From: Stagnihabitans lacustris
Lineage (GTDB): Bacteria; Pseudomonadota; Alphaproteobacteria; Rhodobacterales; Rhodobacteraceae
DNA: 64,000 bases
Direction: 5' to 3'
NCBI RefSeq assembly: GCF_025950525.1
Contig: NZ_JAPDGS010000002.1
Coordinates: forward strand, 62,001 to 126,000
Positions 1-8,400 of the stretch are shown one piece after another. Under the pieces are notes generated by a model, which was not told where the DNA came from, did no database searches, and saw only the letters and a list, made by a program, of their open reading frames with translations. Both the position numbers and the translations under genes were made by a program. Position 1 is the first letter of the stretch. The number at the start of each line of letters is the position of its first letter.

Positions 1-82
1 CCTGGCCAGCGACGAGGCTGGCTATATCACTGCCACGCAATTGGTGGTCGATGGCGGCATGACCGCCGCAAGGTCCACCTGA
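1..82 (+). CDS. SDR-family oxidoreductase, C-terminal end (partial)
   Basis: Only the last 26 residues are in the window. They contain the usual C-terminal SDR motif YITATQLVVDGG, in which the YITG-x-x-x-x-VDGG strand lines the cofactor and substrate pocket. The stop lies 10 bases before the next start, so the gene is probably the upstream member of the same catabolic operon. By context it would be an NAD(P)-dependent dehydrogenase oxidising a sugar or hydroxy acid ahead of the lactonase and aldehyde dehydrogenase steps. The substrate cannot be told from this fragment. Confidence 0.8.
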   Translation, partial: LASDEAGYITATQLVVDGGMTAARST

Positions 83-92
83 AGGAAGTCTC

Positions 93-965
93 ATGAGCCG
101 TCCCGTCATCATCAGTTGCGCTGTCACCGGATCGGGCGACACCACCGGGCTTAGCCCCCATGTGCCCGTGACCCCCGCCCAGATCGCGGATGACGCGCTG
201 GCCGCCCATGCGGCGGGGGCGGCGGTCGTGCATATCCATGTCCGCCACCCCGAGACCGGCGCCCCCAGCCGCGACCTTGACCTTTACCGTCAGGTCGTCA
301 CCCGCATCCGTGCCGCGGGAACCGGGGTGATCTTGAACCTGACCACCGGGATCGGCGCGCGCTTTTCACCCGATCCGGTTGATCCGAACCGCAATGCCAG
401 CCCCGGCATGGCGCAGCCCATGGACCGTATGGCGCATGTGCTGGACTTGGCGCCCGAGATCTGCAGCCTTGATGTGGCGACGATGAACTTCGGCAAACAT
501 GCTTTTGTGAACACGCCCGACCATATCACCGAAATCGCCACCGCTGTCCGGGCCGCGGGTGTGAAACCGGAGCTTGAGGTTTTTGACCTTGGCCACATCG
601 CCCTCGCCAAGTCACTATATGCCAAAGGGATTTTCGCCGATCCGCCCTTCTTTCAGCTGTGTCTTGGCGTGCCATGGGGCGCGCCCGCCACGCCCGAGGC
701 CATGCAGGCCATGCGCGCGATGCTGCCGCCCAATGCCAACTGGAGCGCCTTTGGCGTCGGCGCCCAGCACTTTCCCGCGGTCGCCATGTCGGTCGTGATG
801 GGCGGCCATGTCCGTGTCGGGCTGGAGGACAGCCTTTATATGTCCAAGGGCGTTCTGGCCCCGGGCAATGCGCCGATGGTGGCCCGTGCCGCCCGGCTGA
901 TCCGCGAGATCGGCTGCGAGGTGGCCTCGCCTGCCCAGGCCCGCACCATACTGGGGCTGCCATGA
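93..965 (+). CDS. Beta-keto acid cleavage enzyme (BKACE/Kce family, DUF849)
   Basis: This 290-residue protein has the usual length of the family. Known members use zinc to condense a beta-keto acid with acetyl-CoA, giving acetoacetate and a new acyl-CoA; the founding member is 3-keto-5-aminohexanoate cleavage enzyme of lysine fermentation. The HIHVRHP motif puts the zinc histidines at about His47 and His49, and the conserved glutamate lies in VGLEDSLY at about Glu245. The N-terminus PVIISCAVTGSG is typical. The start follows a GAAGGAA ribosome site. The stop overlaps the next start by 4 bases (ATGA), so the two are coupled. Family members differ widely in substrate, and the neighbours suggest a keto acid from sugar-acid or aromatic breakdown. 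Confidence 0.88.
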   Translation: MSRPVIISCAVTGSGDTTGLSPHVPVTPAQIADDALAAHAAGAAVVHIHVRHPETGAPSRDLDLYRQVVTRIRAAGTGVILNLTTGIGARFSPDPVDPNRNASPGMAQPMDRMAHVLDLAPEICSLDVATMNFGKHAFVNTPDHITEIATAVRAAGVKPELEVFDLGHIALAKSLYAKGIFADPPFFQLCLGVPWGAPATPEAMQAMRAMLPPNANWSAFGVGAQHFPAVAMSVVMGGHVRVGLEDSLYMSKGVLAPGNAPMVARAARLIREIGCEVASPAQARTILGLP

Positions 966-1507
966 CCCGCCTGACGATGCCACCGGCGCTGACCGAGGCC
1001 CAGGCCGAGGTGGTGGCCGAGGTCGTTGCAGGCAAGCGCGGCAAGGTGCCCGCGCCGATGATCGCCTGGCTGCGCAATCCCGAACTGGCGCGGCGGGCGC
1101 AGCATATGGGCGGGCTCTTGCGGTTTGACACCTCGCTTTCGCCCCGGCTCAGCGAGTTGGCTATCCTGGTCTGCGGGCGGCACTGGACTTCGCATCACGA
1201 ATGGACGGCGCATAAACGCATCGCGCTTGAGGCGGGGCTTGACCCGCAGATCATCGCCGCGATCGCCGCCCGCCGGGTGCCCAGTTTTGACGATCCGCAA
1301 CAGGCGGCGGTCCATGCGGTCTCCCATGGGCTTCTGGCAAAGGGCCGGATCGACGATGCGCTTTATGCCCAAGGTCTTGCCGCCTTGGGAGAGGTCGGCA
1401 TGGTCGAACTGGTGGCGCTTTTGGGCTATTATTCGATGGTGGCGCTGACGCTGAACGCCTTTGACATCGGCCTGCCTGAAAGCCACGCCGCCGAATTGGT
1501 CCCATGA
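962..1507 (+). CDS. Carboxymuconolactone decarboxylase family protein (AhpD-like fold)
   Basis: This is a 181-residue all-helical protein. The start at 962 is chosen because it gives an ATGA overlap with the previous stop and the length normal for the family. The region around ILVCGRHWTSHHEWTAHKRIALEAG matches the CMD core, with the Glu-Trp-x-x-His arrangement in place of the CxxC redox pair of AhpD. Such proteins are common in catabolic operons and act as decarboxylases, lactone-opening enzymes or proteins of unknown activity. The absence of a CxxC pair argues against a peroxidase role. The gene overlaps the next by 4 bases. The exact reaction is not known. Confidence 0.8.
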   Translation: MTRLTMPPALTEAQAEVVAEVVAGKRGKVPAPMIAWLRNPELARRAQHMGGLLRFDTSLSPRLSELAILVCGRHWTSHHEWTAHKRIALEAGLDPQIIAAIAARRVPSFDDPQQAAVHAVSHGLLAKGRIDDALYAQGLAALGEVGMVELVALLGYYSMVALTLNAFDIGLPESHAAELVP

Positions 1508-2487
1508 GCCGCCTGGCCCATCCAAGGGTGCGTCCCGAATGGCTGGCCTTGCACCAAGAGCCGGTGATCGACCCCGAAGCGCCGATCATCGACGCCCACC
1601 ATCATCTGTATGACCGCCCCGGCGCGCGGTATCTGGCCGCCGATTTCCGCGCCGACCAGAACACGGGCCATAACATCATCGCATCGGTCCTTGTGCAGGC
1701 GCGCGGGTTTTACCGCACGTCGGGCCCCGAAACCCTGTATCCGGTGGGCGAGACGGAATATGCCGCCCAAACCAAGGACGTGACCCGATGCGCTGCCATC
1801 ATTGGCCATGCCGACCTGACCGCGCCGGATGTGGCACATCTGCTGGACGCCCATGTGGCGGCAGGGCAGGGGCTGTTTCGCGGGGTCCGGCATATCCTGG
1901 CCTGGGACAGCGACACATCCTTGTTGAACCCGGCCTATCCGACGACCGAGGATCTGAGCGCAACCCCCGCCTTTCACCGCGGCTTTGCGCTTTTGGACGC
2001 CGTGGGCCTGTCCTTCGACGCCTGGGTGCATTTTCACCAACTGCCCCGGCTTCTGGCGCTGGCCCGGGCCTTTCCGCGGGTGCCCATCGTTGTGAACCAC
2101 TGCGGCGGCATCATTGGGGTGCAGGCGCCCCGGGATCAGGTCTTTCCGATCTGGCGCGCCGCCATGGCTGATCTTGCAACCTGTCCCAATGTCACGGTGA
2201 AACTCGGCGGGCTTGGCATGGCGCTGACCGGCTTCGGCTTTGACCGCCGGGCCAAGCCGCCGTCCTCGGCCGATCTTGCCCGGGCGTTCTCGCCTTGGGT
2301 GGGGGCCTGCATCGACCTTTTTGGCCCCACCCGCTGCATGGCCGAAAGCAACTTTCCGGTCGACAAGGGCAGCTATGCCTATGCGACCTATTGGAACGCC
2401 ATAAAACGTCTGATCCCACCGAACGACCGCCACGCCGTCCTGTGTGCCACGGCGGCGCGCGTCTATCGCATCCCCATTGGAGCCTGA
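1504..2487 (+). CDS. Amidohydrolase-family metal-dependent hydrolase (lactonase-like)
   Basis: This 327-residue TIM-barrel hydrolase belongs to the amidohydrolase_2 group, which includes L-fuconolactonase, L-rhamnono-lactonase and 2-pyrone-4,6-dicarboxylate lactonase. The N-terminal metal motif IIDAHHHLYD is at residues 28-37. A conserved histidine lies in VNHCGG (about residue 199) and the C-terminal part carries the CMAESNFPVD motif. It overlaps its upstream neighbour by 4 bases and the aldehyde dehydrogenase follows after 1 base. A lactonase between a dehydrogenase and an aldehyde dehydrogenase fits non-phosphorylative sugar oxidation, but this is inference. Confidence 0.85.
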   Translation: MSRLAHPRVRPEWLALHQEPVIDPEAPIIDAHHHLYDRPGARYLAADFRADQNTGHNIIASVLVQARGFYRTSGPETLYPVGETEYAAQTKDVTRCAAIIGHADLTAPDVAHLLDAHVAAGQGLFRGVRHILAWDSDTSLLNPAYPTTEDLSATPAFHRGFALLDAVGLSFDAWVHFHQLPRLLALARAFPRVPIVVNHCGGIIGVQAPRDQVFPIWRAAMADLATCPNVTVKLGGLGMALTGFGFDRRAKPPSSADLARAFSPWVGACIDLFGPTRCMAESNFPVDKGSYAYATYWNAIKRLIPPNDRHAVLCATAARVYRIPIGA

Positions 2488-2488
2488 C

Positions 2489-3925
2489 ATGACCTATCCC
2501 CGCATCGGCCTGTTGATCGACGGCACATGGATTTACGACCGCCCGACGCTGTGCAACGTCGAAAACCCCTCGACAGAAGAGATCATCGGCACCGTCCCCC
2601 GCGCCAGCGCAGAGGACCTGACGGCGGCCCTGAACTCCTCAGCCCGCGGGTTTGACATCTGGCGCAAGACGCCGCCCGCCGCCCGCGCCGCCCTGATGCG
2701 CCGGGCCGCCGCCCTGGTGCGTGAAAGGGCCGAGGCCATTGCGCCGATCTTTGTCGCCGAATCCGGCCGCACCCTGACCGAGGTCCGCAACGAGATCGAA
2801 CGCTCGGCCACTTTCCTGGACTGGGACCAAGAAGAGCTGAAGCGCAACTACGGCCGCATCGTCCCCAGCGAGGGGCAGTTCACCCAAATGGTGATCCGCG
2901 AGCCGATTGGCCCAGTCGCGGCCTTTACGCCATGGAACGTGCCGATGTCGGCGCCCTCGCGCAAGATCAGCGCGTCACTGGCCACGGGATGTTCGATCAT
3001 CCTGAAGCCCTCATCCGAGACCCCCGCCACCGCTTGCCTGTTCGCCCAATGCTTCCTGGATGCGGGCCTGCCGCCCGGGGTGCTGAACGTGGTTTTCGGC
3101 GACAGCGACGAGGTCTCACGCGCCTTGGTCCTGTCGCCCATCACGCGGTTGGTGACGCTGACCGGATCGACCCATGTGGGCAAGCATCTGTCGCGGCTGG
3201 CGGTGGAAACCATGAAACCCGTGCTGATGGAGCTTGGCGGCCATGCGCCCGTGCTGATCGACGAGGGCGTCGACCCAGTGGGCGTGGCGAAACTGGCGGC
3301 CAACTGGAAGTTCCGCATGGGCGGGCAGTTCTGTTCGGCGGCCTCGCGGTTTCTGGTCCACAAGTCGGTCTATGCCGATTTCGTCGCGGCCCTGTCCGAA
3401 GAGGCGCGGAACTGGAAGACCGGGGACGGGTTTACCCCCGGCGTGATGATGGGGGCCTTGGCCAACCGCCGCCGTCTGGCCGCGATGGAGGCCTTTGTGG
3501 CCGATGCCACCGCGCGCGGCGCCCGCGTGACGGCGGGGGGCGCAAGGCTTGGCAACCGGGGTTGGTTCTTTCAGCCGACGGTTCTGGCCGATGTGCCCCT
3601 GGATGCGCAGATCATGGTAGATGAGACTTTTGGCCCCATCGCGCCCTGCGTTGCTGTCGACTCGATGGACCAGGCTTTGCAGATCGGCAATGCCCTGCCC
3701 ATGGGGCTTGCGGGCTTCGTCTTCACCAACGACATGGCCATGGCCGATCACCTGACCCATGAGCTGCAGGCGGGGTCCATCGCGCTGAACTGCTTTACCA
3801 GTCCGGGGGCCGAGGCGCCCTTTGGTGGCTATCGCGACAGCGGCATCGGCCGCGAGGGCGGGCCAGAGATGCACCACAGCTATACCGTGGCCAAGACCAT
3901 CGCCGAACGCCGCGCCAGGGTCTGA
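2489..3925 (+). CDS. NAD(P)-dependent aldehyde dehydrogenase (succinate-semialdehyde dehydrogenase-like)
   Basis: This is a 478-residue aldehyde dehydrogenase oxidising an aldehyde to its carboxylic acid in the cytoplasm. The start at 2489 sits 1 base after the previous stop and gives the usual family length. Visible landmarks are FTPWNVP, the cofactor-site LTGSTHVGK, the general-base glutamate in MELGGHAP (about Glu248) and the catalytic cysteine in GGQFCSAASR (about Cys282). The C-terminal SPGAEAPFGGYRDSGIGREGG is typical of the SSADH/aldehyde dehydrogenase group. It is the last gene of the five-gene catabolic run and is followed by a 240-base gap with a hairpin. Confidence 0.9.
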   Translation: MTYPRIGLLIDGTWIYDRPTLCNVENPSTEEIIGTVPRASAEDLTAALNSSARGFDIWRKTPPAARAALMRRAAALVRERAEAIAPIFVAESGRTLTEVRNEIERSATFLDWDQEELKRNYGRIVPSEGQFTQMVIREPIGPVAAFTPWNVPMSAPSRKISASLATGCSIILKPSSETPATACLFAQCFLDAGLPPGVLNVVFGDSDEVSRALVLSPITRLVTLTGSTHVGKHLSRLAVETMKPVLMELGGHAPVLIDEGVDPVGVAKLAANWKFRMGGQFCSAASRFLVHKSVYADFVAALSEEARNWKTGDGFTPGVMMGALANRRRLAAMEAFVADATARGARVTAGGARLGNRGWFFQPTVLADVPLDAQIMVDETFGPIAPCVAVDSMDQALQIGNALPMGLAGFVFTNDMAMADHLTHELQAGSIALNCFTSPGAEAPFGGYRDSGIGREGGPEMHHSYTVAKTIAERRARV

Positions 3926-3960
3926 CGTCACCTTTGCGATCCGCGTCAAAATGCTTCGCG

Positions 3961-3985
3961 GCCCCGGTCCTGTTTGGGCCGGGGT
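3961..3985 (+). terminator. GC-rich hairpin after the aldehyde dehydrogenase gene
   Basis: GCCCCGG and CCGGGG form a stem around an 11-base loop, 35 bases after the stop. It has no U-run, so it may be an attenuator or an RNA-stabilising structure instead of a full terminator. The rest of the 240-base gap up to 4165 shows no gene. Confidence 0.4.
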
Positions 3986-4165
3986 CCGGGGCTTAGTCTG
4001 TCCGGATGCGGGAAGGGAGAGCCCGCATCCATAACACCAGGCTATGACCCAACCCCGACCCGCACCGCTTTTCAGGCGGCAGGACAGGGGAATTGTGGCA
4101 GTCAGGATCATATCAAAGCGGCTGGCGACAGGCCGCAAGGAACCGGGGGGAGCTTGGGTCGGGTC

Positions 4166-5701
4166 ATGGCAGATGACGTTCCACTGATGCAGTTGAAGAA
4201 TGTCCGCAAGACATTCGGCCTTTACGTCCACGCCCTGCGCGGCGTCGATCTGGACATCCACCGGGGCCGGGTTCACGGGCTTTTGGGCGCCAATGGCGCG
4301 GGAAAATCCACGCTGATCAAGATCCTGTCGGGCGCCTATGCCGCCACCGGGGGACAGGTGATCTGGCGCGGGTCCGAGGTGCGCTGGTCCAGCCCGAAAC
4401 AGGCCAATGACATGGGTGTGGCGACGATCCACCAGCATATCCCCTTGGTGCCGACCCTTTCGGTGATCGAGAATGTCTTTCTGGGCCAGACTGGCCTGTG
4501 GCGCGTCAACGCCGGGATGCGCCAGAGCTTTGCCGCCCTGTGTGACCGTGTGGGCTACAGGCTGGACCCCGATGCGCTGGTCTCGGACCTGTCGATCGGC
4601 GCGCGGCAGATGGTGGCGATCTTTCAGGCCTTGGCCACCGGGGCCGACCTGATCGTGATGGATGAACCTACTGCCTCCCTCGCCTCGGACGAACGCGAGA
4701 TCGTCTATGCCACGGTCCGCAAACTGTCCAAGGTTGAAAACAAGGCGATCCTGTTTGTCTCGCATTTCCTGGACGAAATCACAGCCTTGACCGACGAGGT
4801 GACGGTGCTGCGCGACGGGGCGACGGTGTTCCGCTCGCCCACCCGCGGGCTGGTCGAAGCCCAGATCGCCGAAGCCATCGTCGGCAAAGAGGTCGCCGCG
4901 ATGGAAAAGGCCACGGCGTCGCGCGCCCGCCATGTCGGTGAGCCGGTCTTGCAGGTGACGGGCCTTTCGGCCCCGGGCCTGGCGCCGATAGACCTGACCC
5001 TGAACAAGGGTGAGGTTCTGGGCGTCGCGGGTCTTTTGGGATCAGGCCGCAGCGAGTTGCTTCATGCGATCTATGGCGCCGACCGCTTTGCGCGGGGAGA
5101 GGTGCGATTGAACGGCCAGCTGATGCGGCGGTCCACCGGGGCCGCGGTTGCCGCAGGCATGGCCTTGGTCCCCGAGGACCGCTTTGGTCAAGGCCTGGTC
5201 CCGGATTTCGAGATCTGGCGCAACATGACCCTGCCCGCTCTGGACCGTGTCAGCCGCTTTGGCCTTTTGGATCACAAGGCCGAGGTCGCGCGGGGCGAAG
5301 CCGCCATCAAGCGGCTGGCAATCAAGGCGCCGGATGCGCAATCCATCGTCAGCGATCTTAGCGGCGGGAACGCGCAAAAGGTCACAATCGCGAAATGGCT
5401 GTTCAGTGACGTGCAGCTGTTCCTTTTGGACGAACCCACCGCCGGCATCGACATCGGCGCCAAGACCGAGATCCTGCGGCTGGTCCGTCAACTGGCCGAA
5501 GAGGGCAAGTCGGTCATCATCGTCTCCTCGGAGTTCGAGGAACTGATGGCTGCCTGTGACCGGATCATCGTGATGCGCGATGGCCGCAAGGTCGCCGAAA
5601 AACCCGCCCATGACACCAATGAACATGAACTGCTGCTGCTTGCCGGGGGCAAGGACAGCACCTCCCCCCATTCCTCGCACGACCGCGCAATCGGAGCCTG
5701 A
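4166..5701 (+). CDS. Ribose/xylose-type ABC transporter, double-domain ATPase (XylG/RbsA-like)
   Basis: This 511-residue protein has two fused nucleotide-binding domains. The first has Walker A GANGAGKSTL, signature LSIGARQM and Walker B LIVMDEPTAS. The second has the degenerate Walker A GLLGSGRSEL typical of this family, signature LSGGNAQKV and Walker B LFLLDEPTAGID. Length and layout match XylG, RbsA and MglA, which power uptake of monosaccharides through a paired permease. The start at 4166 is preferred because upstream in-frame codons do not resemble the family. The permease begins 7 bases after the stop. No periplasmic binding protein is next to it. Confidence 0.9.
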   Translation: MADDVPLMQLKNVRKTFGLYVHALRGVDLDIHRGRVHGLLGANGAGKSTLIKILSGAYAATGGQVIWRGSEVRWSSPKQANDMGVATIHQHIPLVPTLSVIENVFLGQTGLWRVNAGMRQSFAALCDRVGYRLDPDALVSDLSIGARQMVAIFQALATGADLIVMDEPTASLASDEREIVYATVRKLSKVENKAILFVSHFLDEITALTDEVTVLRDGATVFRSPTRGLVEAQIAEAIVGKEVAAMEKATASRARHVGEPVLQVTGLSAPGLAPIDLTLNKGEVLGVAGLLGSGRSELLHAIYGADRFARGEVRLNGQLMRRSTGAAVAAGMALVPEDRFGQGLVPDFEIWRNMTLPALDRVSRFGLLDHKAEVARGEAAIKRLAIKAPDAQSIVSDLSGGNAQKVTIAKWLFSDVQLFLLDEPTAGIDIGAKTEILRLVRQLAEEGKSVIIVSSEFEELMAACDRIIVMRDGRKVAEKPAHDTNEHELLLLAGGKDSTSPHSSHDRAIGA

Positions 5702-5707
5702 GCCAAG

Positions 5708-6865
5708 ATGACCCAACCCAAGAACCCGCCCCGCATCGACTGGAAGCGCGCCTTCGGCCTGCGCGAAATGGGCGTCTATTATGCGCTGATCCTGCTTGTG
5801 GTGTCTTTGGCTTTCCTGACCGCCTATCTGGGCAAGGCCAATTACCTTAGCGTGCAGAATCTGACCAATGTGCTGTATCAGACCAGCCTGACCGCGATGA
5901 TGGCGGCGGCGATGACGGTCATCCTTGTCACGGGGAATTTCGATTTGTCGGTGGCCTCGGTCGCGGCTTTGTCGGCGGCGGTCATGGTGGGCACGGCCGA
6001 AAGCCTTGGCGTCGCGGGGGCCTTTGGGGCGGCCATGGGGGTGGCGATCCTCTGCGGGCTGTTGAACGGGTCGATCGTGATGTTTCTGGGGATCAACGCC
6101 TTCATCGTCACCCTTGGCACGCTGACGGCGATCCGGGGATTGGTGCTGATCTATACCGACGGGCGGTCCTTGCAGGTCAGCGGGGCCGAGGCCGTGGCGC
6201 AGTTGAAGGCGCTGGAGGGGGCGACGTTTGACGTGGGTCCCGTCATGCTTCTGGCCGGGCTTGTCATGCTGGCGGTCGCGGGGGTCAGCCTGTTGCGCGA
6301 AAAGCGTCTGGTCCCTATGCAGATCGGCATGACGCTTGGCGGTCTGGCCTTGGCCGCCCTGTCCTGGGCCAATGAGATGGTCTTTGTCCTGCGCGCCCCC
6401 GTCGTCATCACGGCGGTCTTTGTGGGCCTTGTCTGGTTCGTCCTGACCTTTACCACCGTGGGCCGCCGCGTCTATGCGGTGGGCGGCAACCCCGAGGCCG
6501 CGCGGCTGTCAGGCGTCAATGTCACCGCCTATCGCCTTGGGGCCTTTGTGCTGTGTTCGGCGACGGCAGGCTTTGCGGGCATCCTGTTTGGCGCAAGGTT
6601 GCGGTCCATGACGCCCACCGCGCTGTCGGGGATGGAGCTGACCGTTATCGCCTCGGCCATCCTGGGCGGCACCTCGTTGTTCGGGGGGGCGGGGTCGGTG
6701 ATCAAGACCGTGGCGGGGGCCTTGCTGCTGTTCTCGCTGACCAATGGGTTCAACATCCTGAACCTGGGCGCGAATTATCAGGGCCTGATCGAAGGCATCG
6801 TCGTCGTCGCCGCCGCCGCGATCTATACCGTGGGCAATGGCAAGGCGCGCTCCAAGACCAGTTGA
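5708..6865 (+). CDS. Ribose/xylose-type ABC transporter permease (XylH-like)
   Basis: This 385-residue membrane protein has about ten hydrophobic segments and the BPD_transp_2 signature region VYAVGGNPEAARLSGVNV near residue 260. The length is closer to XylH (about 390) than to RbsC (about 320). A cytoplasmic N-terminus of some 20 residues precedes the first membrane segment (YYALILLVVSLAFLTAYLG). It works with the preceding ATPase to import a monosaccharide or polyol. The substrate cannot be read from the permease. It ends at a bidirectional hairpin shared with the convergent LysR gene. Confidence 0.88.
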   Translation: MTQPKNPPRIDWKRAFGLREMGVYYALILLVVSLAFLTAYLGKANYLSVQNLTNVLYQTSLTAMMAAAMTVILVTGNFDLSVASVAALSAAVMVGTAESLGVAGAFGAAMGVAILCGLLNGSIVMFLGINAFIVTLGTLTAIRGLVLIYTDGRSLQVSGAEAVAQLKALEGATFDVGPVMLLAGLVMLAVAGVSLLREKRLVPMQIGMTLGGLALAALSWANEMVFVLRAPVVITAVFVGLVWFVLTFTTVGRRVYAVGGNPEAARLSGVNVTAYRLGAFVLCSATAGFAGILFGARLRSMTPTALSGMELTVIASAILGGTSLFGGAGSVIKTVAGALLLFSLTNGFNILNLGANYQGLIEGIVVVAAAAIYTVGNGKARSKTS

Positions 6866-6885
6866 AGGGCGCGCTTCGGCGCCCT
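6866..6885. terminator. Bidirectional hairpin between convergent genes
   Basis: A GGGCGC stem, GCTTCG loop and GCGCCC arm, with A and T at the base, fill the 20 bases between the permease stop and the LysR stop. It can serve as a terminator from either side. Confidence 0.65.
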
Positions 6886-7785
6886 TCAGTATTCCTTGAA
6901 CAGCCGCACCAGAAAGTCGATGAAAGCGCGGGCCTTGGGAGAGGTCTGTTTCGACCCCGGATAGACCGCGAACAAGGCCGTGTCCGCATCAGTCGAGCTG
7001 ACATGGTATTCGGGAAAGACCGGGATCAGCTGCCCCGAGGTGATCGCGCCGCGCACCATCGACTCTTGCAGCATCACCATCCCAAGCCCCGCAATCGCGC
7101 TGGTCATCAACACCGCCGAGCTTTCGGATTCCAGATTGCCAGAGACCGAGACCGCCTCGATCTTACCGTCTTTTGCAAAGCGCCAGAGACTGTCATAGCT
7201 TTTGGCGCGGTAGACAATGCAGTTGTGGCGGGCCAGATCCTGCGGGGTTTCCGGCAACCCATGCTCTTTTGCATAGGCGGGGCTGCAGCAGACCATGCGC
7301 CGTCCGGGCGTCAACCTGCGGGCGATCAGGCTGGAATCCTCCAGGCTGCCCAACCAGACCGCGACATCGACGCCATGCGCCACAAGGTCCTGGCGTTCGT
7401 CGGTCAGCGACACTTCCAGCTTGATGTTCGGGTTCTGCTTCAAGAACGCCGGAAGCGCCGGAACGATGACCTGATTGCCAACTGAATGGCGCAAATGCAC
7501 CCGCAGCAGGCCTTTGACGTCCTTTTGATAGGACGCAATCTCGCGTTTGACGGAATCGAACTGGCCCAGCAAGTCGCGGATGCGGTCGCGATACAGCTTG
7601 CCGGCCTCGGTCAAGGACATGGTCCGCGTGGTGCGATGAAGCAGGTGAACCCCCAACCGCGCCTCCAGGCTGTTGATCTGGCGCGCCACGGTGGCCACCG
7701 AAACATTCAGCTCCAGCGAGGCCGCCGAAAAGCTTCCGCTTTCGACAACCTGCAAAAACGCCCGGTTCGTCAGCATTTCATCCAT
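6886..7785 (-). CDS. LysR-family transcriptional regulator
   Basis: This 299-residue protein has an N-terminal winged helix-turn-helix (residues 1-65, FLQVVESGSFSAAS...VARQINSLEARLG...RTTRTMSLTEAG) and a C-terminal substrate-binding domain. It is transcribed divergently from the molybdenum hydroxylase genes that start 160 bases away, the classic LysR arrangement, so it probably controls them in response to their substrate. It converges on the sugar permease across a shared hairpin. The effector is unknown. Confidence 0.9.
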   Translation of the reverse strand: MDEMLTNRAFLQVVESGSFSAASLELNVSVATVARQINSLEARLGVHLLHRTTRTMSLTEAGKLYRDRIRDLLGQFDSVKREIASYQKDVKGLLRVHLRHSVGNQVIVPALPAFLKQNPNIKLEVSLTDERQDLVAHGVDVAVWLGSLEDSSLIARRLTPGRRMVCCSPAYAKEHGLPETPQDLARHNCIVYRAKSYDSLWRFAKDGKIEAVSVSGNLESESSAVLMTSAIAGLGMVMLQESMVRGAITSGQLIPVFPEYHVSSTDADTALFAVYPGSKQTSPKARAFIDFLVRLFKEY

Positions 7786-7945
7786 GGAAGTGTCTCCCTC
7801 GTCCCGCTGTCACATTACCGACATGATGCGCAAAGATGCAAGGTCCGCACTTATGGCTTTGGTCGATAGCGGCAACCAAGCGGGGCCCCCTAAAAACAGC
7901 GCAGCGCTTTCGCCATATTGGAGGCAACCCAAACAGGAGCGCGTC

Positions 7946-8392
7946 ATGGATTTGCAGATCAACGGAGCGACCCATCAGGTCGATGTCGAGGCCGACACCC
8001 CGCTGTTGTGGGTGCTGCGCGATACCATCGGGCTGACGGGCACCAAATATGGCTGCGGGGTCGCGCAATGTGGCGCCTGCACCGTGTTGATTGACGGGGT
8101 GGCCACACGGTCTTGCGTGACACCGGTAGATAGCGTCGTGGGCGCCCAGATCACGACGATCGAGGCCGCCGAGGCCGATCCCGTGGGGGCCAAGGTCGTG
8201 GCGGCCTGGGTCGAACATCAAGTCCCGCAATGCGGCTATTGCCAGTCGGGCCAGGTTCTGGCCGCCACCGCGCTGCTGAAGGAAAACGCCGCCCCGACCG
8301 AGGCGGACATCGCCGCCGCCATGGTGAACTTCTGCCGCTGCGGCACCTATAACGCCATCAAAGCCGCGGTCGCCCGCGCTGTGACGCTGTGA
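7946..8392 (+). CDS. (2Fe-2S)-binding subunit of a molybdenum hydroxylase (IorA-like)
   Basis: This 148-residue protein carries a plant-ferredoxin-like N-terminal cluster site (CGVAQCGACTVLIDG followed by SC) and an all-helical second cluster site (QCGYCQSGQ and FCRCGTY). This is the standard two-cluster small subunit of the xanthine oxidase family. An AGGAG site 6 bases upstream supports the start at 7946. It passes electrons from the large molybdopterin subunit that follows with overlapping ends. There is no FAD subunit, as in isoquinoline 1-oxidoreductase, so electrons probably go to a cytochrome or another periplasmic acceptor. Confidence 0.9.
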   Translation: MDLQINGATHQVDVEADTPLLWVLRDTIGLTGTKYGCGVAQCGACTVLIDGVATRSCVTPVDSVVGAQITTIEAAEADPVGAKVVAAWVEHQVPQCGYCQSGQVLAATALLKENAAPTEADIAAAMVNFCRCGTYNAIKAAVARAVTL

Positions 8393-8400
8393 GGCCCGCC

